Source: Leucobacter_A sp035514995
GTDB taxonomy: Bacteria; Actinomycetota; Actinomycetes; Actinomycetales; Microbacteriaceae
Reading direction: 5' to 3'
DNA length: 18,427 bases
NCBI GenBank assembly: GCA_035514995.1
Contig: DATJCC010000054.1
Coordinates: 1 to 18,427, forward strand
The notes under the pieces are model-generated. The model was given only the letters and a program-made list of their open reading frames with translations. It was not told the DNA's origin and did no database searches. This document shows positions 15,121 through 18,427 of this stretch, piece after piece. Numbering within the stretch: the first letter of the stretch is position 1; each line of letters opens with the position of its first letter. A program made the translations under genes and the position numbers.

Positions 15121-15786
15121 GTGAGCGAGTTACGAATAAATCCAAGTATTTTGTCTGCCGACTTTGTGAACTTGCAAACAGAATTAGAAGCCATAAAGAG
15201 CGCAGATTTAGTGCATGTTGACGTTATGGACAACCACTTTGTGCCAAATCTCACATTTGGACCACCAGTAGTACAGCGAATTCAAGACGTCTCACCGATT
15301 CCACTTGATGTTCATTTAATGATTTCAGACGCAGATAGGTGGGCGCCAGGATATGCAGAACTTGGTGCCTATTCAGTTACTTTTCACGCTGAAGCCACAG
15401 ATGATCCGGTGAAACTAGCACGTCGGATTCGTGAAATTGGAGCTCGAGCTGGTATCGCGTTGAAACCAGGCACCGACCCTGATCCTTACCTTGAAATTTT
15501 GCATGAATTTGATCAACTATTAGTAATGACAGTAGAGCCAGGGTTTGGGGGCCAAAGTTTTATGGCAGATATGATGCCGAAATTAAAACGAGTTGCTGAA
15601 GCAAAAAAACGCCATGGAGTTGATATTTGGCTGCAAGTTGATGGTGGAGTAACTGAAAACACTATTGGTATTGCAGCCGAGGCGGGAGCCGACACTTTTG
15701 TCGCAGGGTCTGCAGTTTATAATGGTGTTCCAGAGAACCAAATTGAAAAATTGCGCATCGCTGCTAAAGCACACGCACATTTATAG
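15121..15786 (+). CDS. rpe: ribulose-phosphate 3-epimerase
   Basis: It interconverts ribulose 5-phosphate and xylulose 5-phosphate in the pentose phosphate pathway, feeding the PRPP used by the his and trp genes downstream. The TIM-barrel landmarks are present: NPSILSADF at the N-terminus, HVDVMDNHFVPNLTFGP with active-site His and Asp, LDVHLMI, MTVEPGFGGQSF, and VDGGV. I chose GTG 15121 (221 residues) over ATG 15112 because a TAGAAT hexamer ending 8 nt before this GTG suggests leaderless translation, and VSELRINPSILSADF is a family-typical length; the longer version adds only three residues. Neither start has a strong Shine-Dalgarno. hisE follows after 28 nt. Confidence 0.95.
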   Translation: MSELRINPSILSADFVNLQTELEAIKSADLVHVDVMDNHFVPNLTFGPPVVQRIQDVSPIPLDVHLMISDADRWAPGYAELGAYSVTFHAEATDDPVKLARRIREIGARAGIALKPGTDPDPYLEILHEFDQLLVMTVEPGFGGQSFMADMMPKLKRVAEAKKRHGVDIWLQVDGGVTENTIGIAAEAGADTFVAGSAVYNGVPENQIEKLRIAAKAHAHL

Positions 15787-15801
15787 CAAAGCACATAACG
15801 G

Positions 15802-15807
15802 TAATCT
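15802..15807 (+). promoter_or_regulatory. putative leaderless -10 element for hisE (TAATCT)
   Basis: TAATCT ends 8 nt before the GTG at 15815, and no Shine-Dalgarno lies in between. It would start a leaderless his-operon transcript beginning at hisE. Confidence 0.4.
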
Positions 15808-15814
15808 ATTTATT

Positions 15815-16078
15815 GTGAAAACATTTGACGAGCTTTTCGATGAGCTGAAACAGAAAGCAATCACTCGCCCAGACGGAAGTGGGACAGTGAAACAGCTAGA
15901 CGCAGGCGTGCACGCCATTGGAAAAAAAATTGTTGAGGAAGCTGCCGAGGTTTGGATGGCTGCCGAGCATGAGACAGACGCTGAACTGGCTGAAGAAATA
16001 AGCCAGCTTCTCTATCATCTGCAGGTTTTGATGCTTGCAAGAGGTTTAGAGCTTAAAGACGTCTATAAATATTTATAA
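15815..16078 (+). CDS. hisE: phosphoribosyl-ATP pyrophosphatase
   Basis: It converts phosphoribosyl-ATP to phosphoribosyl-AMP, the second step of histidine synthesis, directly after HisG and before HisI in the pathway. The 87-residue product has the all-alpha MazG-like pattern: FDELFDELKQ, RPDGSGTV, then KKIVEEAAEVWMAAEHE with the metal-binding Glu cluster, and EEISQLLYHLQVLMLARGL. The open frame extends upstream into rpe, but the GTG at 15815 gives the normal family length and is preceded by a TAATCT element at leaderless spacing. It is a separate HisE rather than a HisIE fusion; HisI is encoded separately at 17743. A 14-bp AT palindrome overlaps its stop. Confidence 0.95.
   Translation: MKTFDELFDELKQKAITRPDGSGTVKQLDAGVHAIGKKIVEEAAEVWMAAEHETDAELAEEISQLLYHLQVLMLARGLELKDVYKYL
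16064..16077 (+). repeat. 14-bp AT-only palindrome at the hisE stop
   Basis: TATAAATATTTATA is a perfect palindrome that overlaps the first bases of the TAA stop (16076-16078). As RNA it is a weak hairpin; it could be a chance product of AT-rich Tyr, Lys and Leu codons. Confidence 0.5.
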
Positions 16079-16111
16079 GTAATACTTTTTATTTCATTTC
16101 GAAAGGACCCC

Positions 16112-16951
16112 ATGCTGCGCATAGCTATCCCGAACAAGGGATCACTGGCCGATATTTCTGCACAAATGTTGCAGGAGGCCGGATACCATGGTCGTCGTGA
16201 TTCAAAGCAGCTAGTTGTGCGCGATGAACAAAATCAAGTAGATTTTTTCTATCTGCGACCCAGAGATATTGCTACATACGTTGGGTCAGGTGCAGTAGAT
16301 GTTGGGATTACTGGTAGAGACCTCCTTTTAGACTCGGGAGAGGGTGCTTTTGAAATAGCCGAGCTTGGATTTGCTGATTCAACTTTCCGTTTTGCGGCCG
16401 AAAGTGACTCAATCAAAAGTATCGAAGAGCTAAGCGGTAAGAGAGTTGCAACAAGTTACCCAAAATTAGTTGACGAATTTTTACGTGATAAAGGAATCGA
16501 AGCAGTCTTAGTGCGGCTAGATGGAGCTGTCGAATCTGCAGTTAAATTGGGAGTTGCTGACGCAGTTGCTGATGTCGTTTCAACCGGGGCTACTTTAAGG
16601 CAGGCTGGTCTGCACATTTTTGGGCCAGTGATTCTTAAATCTACTGCACTATTGATCGGTGGGCCGAGCGAGCACACGGGTGTTGAAAAGTTATTGAGCC
16701 GTCTACAGGGTGTGCTGGTCGCCCGCAAATACGTGATTATGGATTACGACTTGCCGGTTAAAATGTTGCCAGATGCGACAAAAATAGCTTCCGGTTTTGA
16801 ATCACCCACGGTGCAACCGCTACTCGACAAAGATTGGGTTGCTGTGAGAGTGATGGTGCCTTCTCAAGAAGCAAACATCATAATGGATGAACTTCATGAC
16901 TTAGGGGCTAAAGCAATCCTAGTAACCGCTATCCACGCAGCAAGAATCTAA
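16112..16951 (+). CDS. hisG: ATP phosphoribosyltransferase, long form
   Basis: It joins ATP and PRPP to make phosphoribosyl-ATP, the committed and normally His-inhibited step of histidine synthesis. The 279 residues are the long form with a C-terminal regulatory domain (about 205-279), so no HisZ partner is needed. Landmarks are IAIPNKGSL at the N-terminus, VDVGITGRDLL, and the PRPP-binding stretch DAVADVVSTGATLRQAGL; the last residues AILVTAIHAARI match actinobacterial enzymes. The ATG has GAAAGGA about 6 nt upstream. It lies 33 nt after hisE and 13 nt before hisF. Confidence 0.97.
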   Translation: MLRIAIPNKGSLADISAQMLQEAGYHGRRDSKQLVVRDEQNQVDFFYLRPRDIATYVGSGAVDVGITGRDLLLDSGEGAFEIAELGFADSTFRFAAESDSIKSIEELSGKRVATSYPKLVDEFLRDKGIEAVLVRLDGAVESAVKLGVADAVADVVSTGATLRQAGLHIFGPVILKSTALLIGGPSEHTGVEKLLSRLQGVLVARKYVIMDYDLPVKMLPDATKIASGFESPTVQPLLDKDWVAVRVMVPSQEANIIMDELHDLGAKAILVTAIHAARI

Positions 16952-16964
16952 AAAGGGGCTCCAC

Positions 16965-17723
16965 ATGAATACAATTCGCGTTATACCTTGCCTTGACGTT
17001 GCAGACGGTCGAGTCGTTAAAGGTGTTAACTTTATAAACTTGCGTGACGCAGGGGACCCGGTTGAGTTGGCCCGTGCATATGTAGGGCAGGGAGCTGATG
17101 AGCTTGTTTTTTTAGATGTAACAGCCACATCCGAGGGTCGCGAAACAACATATGAAATGGTTAAAAAAACTGCTGTTAACGTAACAATTCCATTTACGGT
17201 TGGTGGCGGAGTGCGTTCTGTTGAAGACGCTCAAAAGATGATCGCTTCAGGTGCAAATAAGGTTGGTGTGAGTAGCGCAGCTGTTGCAAATCCTGAGCTG
17301 ATTCATGAGATTGCTACAGCTATTGGTAAAGAGTCACTTGTGATTGCAATTGACGTTAAGAGAAACGAGATTACACAAAGTGGTTATTCGGTAGTTACTC
17401 ACGGTGGCAAAAAAGACACTGGCAAAGACGCTATTGAATGGGTTAAAGAAGTGCAGGATAAAGGCGCAGGAGAAATTTTATTAACATCTTTGGACTCCGA
17501 CGGAACCCAAAGTGGTTTTGACAGATTGCTTCTAAAAAAAGTTACTTCTACAGTAAAAATTCCGGTCATCGCTTCAGGGGGCGCAGGTGAGTTGCGGCAC
17601 TTCGTTGAAGCGGTAGAGTCGGGTGCGTCTGCTGTTTTGGCTGCATCAGTTTTTCATAATGGAACTTTTAACGTTGCCGAGGTGAAGAAGGCGCTCGTTG
17701 ACTCTGGTTTTGAAGTTCTTTGA
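16965..17723 (+). CDS. hisF: imidazole glycerol phosphate synthase subunit HisF
   Basis: This cyclase subunit uses ammonia from HisH to form imidazole glycerol phosphate and AICAR. The (beta/alpha)8 barrel carries the two catalytic aspartates exactly where expected, Asp11 (VIPCLDVADGRVVKG) and Asp130 (VIAIDVKRN), along with FTVGGGVRS and VIASGGAGEL phosphate-binding loops. The 252 residues fit the family. AGGGG lies 6 nt before the ATG. hisH and hisA/priA (the bifunctional isomerase) are not in the window. Its TGA stop is in the loop of a 7-bp hairpin, and hisI follows after 19 nt. Confidence 0.97.
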   Translation: MNTIRVIPCLDVADGRVVKGVNFINLRDAGDPVELARAYVGQGADELVFLDVTATSEGRETTYEMVKKTAVNVTIPFTVGGGVRSVEDAQKMIASGANKVGVSSAAVANPELIHEIATAIGKESLVIAIDVKRNEITQSGYSVVTHGGKKDTGKDAIEWVKEVQDKGAGEILLTSLDSDGTQSGFDRLLLKKVTSTVKIPVIASGGAGELRHFVEAVESGASAVLAASVFHNGTFNVAEVKKALVDSGFEVL

Positions 17724-17729
17724 GAACTT
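17713..17729 (+). terminator. hairpin spanning the hisF stop codon
   Basis: AAGTTCT (17713-17719) and AGAACTT (17723-17729) are perfect 7-bp arms with a 3-nt loop; the TGA stop (17721-17723) sits at the loop. It ends 2 nt before the AGGAG of hisI and has no T-tract. It may modulate hisI expression or mRNA decay rather than terminate. Confidence 0.35.
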
Positions 17730-17742
17730 ACAGGAGTAAAGA

Positions 17743-18108
17743 ATGAATCCGTTAAACTCTTCTGCCGAAGAGGTCATAGAAAAGATTAAGTTCAACTCTG
17801 AAGGTCTCGTTCCCGTAATTATTCAAGACTTCGCAAACAATGAAGTTTTGATGCTTGCTTGGATGAACGAAGAGGCTCTAAAACGGACCCTCACAGAAGA
17901 GCGTGTCACTTTCTGGTCAAGATCGAGACAAGAATATTGGCGCAAGGGAGATACTTCAGGCCACAAACAGCTGGTGCGTGAAATCTTTCATGACTGTGAT
18001 TTAGATACCCTCCTAATAAAAGTTGAGCAAATAGGCGCAGCCTGTCATACGGGCACCAGATCATGTTTCACAAATAGAGAAATCGCGGCTACACAGATTA
18101 ATGAATAG
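17743..18108 (+). CDS. hisI: phosphoribosyl-AMP cyclohydrolase
   Basis: It opens the purine ring of phosphoribosyl-AMP, the third step of histidine synthesis, as a zinc enzyme. The 121-residue product contains MLAWMNEEAL, the active-site block FWSRSRQEYWRKGDTSGH, and three zinc cysteines at 85, 101 and 108, with the same 16 and 7 residue spacing as in the archaeal HisI structure (93, 109, 116). It is a stand-alone HisI, consistent with the separate hisE. AGGAG lies 6 nt before the ATG. trpE begins 22 nt after the stop. Confidence 0.97.
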   Translation: MNPLNSSAEEVIEKIKFNSEGLVPVIIQDFANNEVLMLAWMNEEALKRTLTEERVTFWSRSRQEYWRKGDTSGHKQLVREIFHDCDLDTLLIKVEQIGAACHTGTRSCFTNREIAATQINE

Positions 18109-18118
18109 TTCAAGAACG

Positions 18119-18124
18119 TAGAAT
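18119..18124 (+). promoter_or_regulatory. putative leaderless -10 element for trpE (TAGAAT)
   Basis: TAGAAT ends 7 nt before the trpE ATG at 18131, and there is no Shine-Dalgarno in the 22-nt gap. The trp genes could therefore be transcribed from their own leaderless start as well as by read-through from hisI. Confidence 0.45.
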
Positions 18125-18130
18125 ATAACA

Positions 18131-18427
18131 ATGAGTCTTACGACAGAGCGACAAGATTTTAACAAGTTAAGCAAATCAAACCCAGTAATATCAGTCTGTC
18201 GAGAAATATTTGCAGACTCCGACACTCCAGCTGCCATATATCGTAAAGTTGCCTCATCAAGACCCGGCACTTTTCTCTTAGAGTCTGCAGACCAGGGTGG
18301 GGTGTGGTCTAGGTACAGTTTTGTTGGAGCGGGCTCCTATGGAACTCTGAGCGAAAAAAGTGGGAGGGCCCACTGGGTTCCAGAAGTTGGAAGTCCACTG
18401 ACTGAAGAGAGACTTTTAAAGTCTGGG
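18131..18427 (+). CDS. trpE: anthranilate synthase component I, 3'-truncated by window edge
   Basis: It forms anthranilate from chorismate with ammonia supplied by TrpG, the first step of tryptophan synthesis. Only the first 99 codons are visible, about one fifth of the expected 500 or so, and the chorismate-binding domain lies outside. The N-terminal pattern is clear: PAAIYRKVASSRPGTFLLES followed by WSRYSFVG. The LLES element corresponds to the tryptophan feedback-binding site of TrpE, so allosteric inhibition is expected. The ATG is supported by the TAGAAT hexamer 7 nt upstream; an attenuator or leader peptide cannot fit in the 22-nt gap after hisI. PabB is the main alternative, but the his-trp context and LLES favour TrpE. 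Confidence 0.92.
   Translation, partial: MSLTTERQDFNKLSKSNPVISVCREIFADSDTPAAIYRKVASSRPGTFLLESADQGGVWSRYSFVGAGSYGTLSEKSGRAHWVPEVGSPLTEERLLKSG

Noticed and set aside
1..18427. Mobile element, prophage, defence system, CRISPR array or biosynthetic cluster
   Set aside because: Apart from one unknown gene and one lipoprotein, every gene is a recognisable housekeeping gene; no transposase, integrase, terminal repeats or spacer array was seen, and composition looks even across the window.

Overview
The window is an ordinary, densely packed stretch of core genes from an actinobacterium with an AT-leaning genome. The organism call is an inference from three things. The first is protein style: an actinobacterial SsbB-type SSB, a long-form HisG, and a PriA that has kept its zinc cysteines but lost its helicase motifs. 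The second is gene order: rpoZ-metK-priA-fmt-rsmB-rpe-hisE-hisG-hisF-hisI-trpE, and ssb-lipoprotein-ettA-thioesterase-tesB. The third is heavy use of GTG and TTG starts. Together these resemble Microbacteriaceae (Micrococcales), probably a low-GC, streamlined member. No phage, insertion sequence, CRISPR array, tRNA or rRNA gene was seen, and I find no plausible new multi-gene system.

Layout. Positions 1-2700 hold the C-terminal three quarters of dnaE (polymerase III alpha), cut by the window edge. Next come nadE and msrA, overlapping by 8 nt. After a 137-nt gap lie ssb (SsbB-like), a small lipoprotein gene, a 114-nt structured leader, ettA (ABC-F translation factor) and a hotdog acyl-CoA thioesterase. 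The thioesterase converges on tesB (minus strand), and the junction is filled by three tandem copies of a 15-bp repeat. tesB diverges from a conserved actinobacterial gene of unknown function across a 100-nt region that carries a tesB promoter overlapped by a 21-bp palindrome. From 9296 everything is on the plus strand: rpoZ overlaps metK, then priA, fmt overlaps rsmB, rpe, hisE, hisG, hisF, hisI, and the first 99 codons of trpE running off the end.

Functionally the block mixes replication (dnaE, ssb, priA), transcription and translation (rpoZ, ettA, fmt, rsmB), cofactors and repair (nadE, metK, msrA), acyl-CoA hydrolysis (two unrelated thioesterases), the pentose phosphate pathway (rpe) and His/Trp biosynthesis.

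The most useful non-coding observations are these. (1) Five genes without a Shine-Dalgarno have a TANNNT -10-like hexamer whose last T lies 7-8 nt before the start codon, as expected for leaderless mRNAs; this also corrects the starts of rpe and hisE. (2) Small hairpins sit on or near several stop codons. (3) The 15-bp tandem repeat separates the convergent thioesterase genes. (4) A palindrome lies over the tesB promoter. (5) The ettA leader is folded. (6) coaBC, which I recall between rpoZ and metK in many actinobacteria, is absent. There is no gene-free stretch longer than 300 nt.
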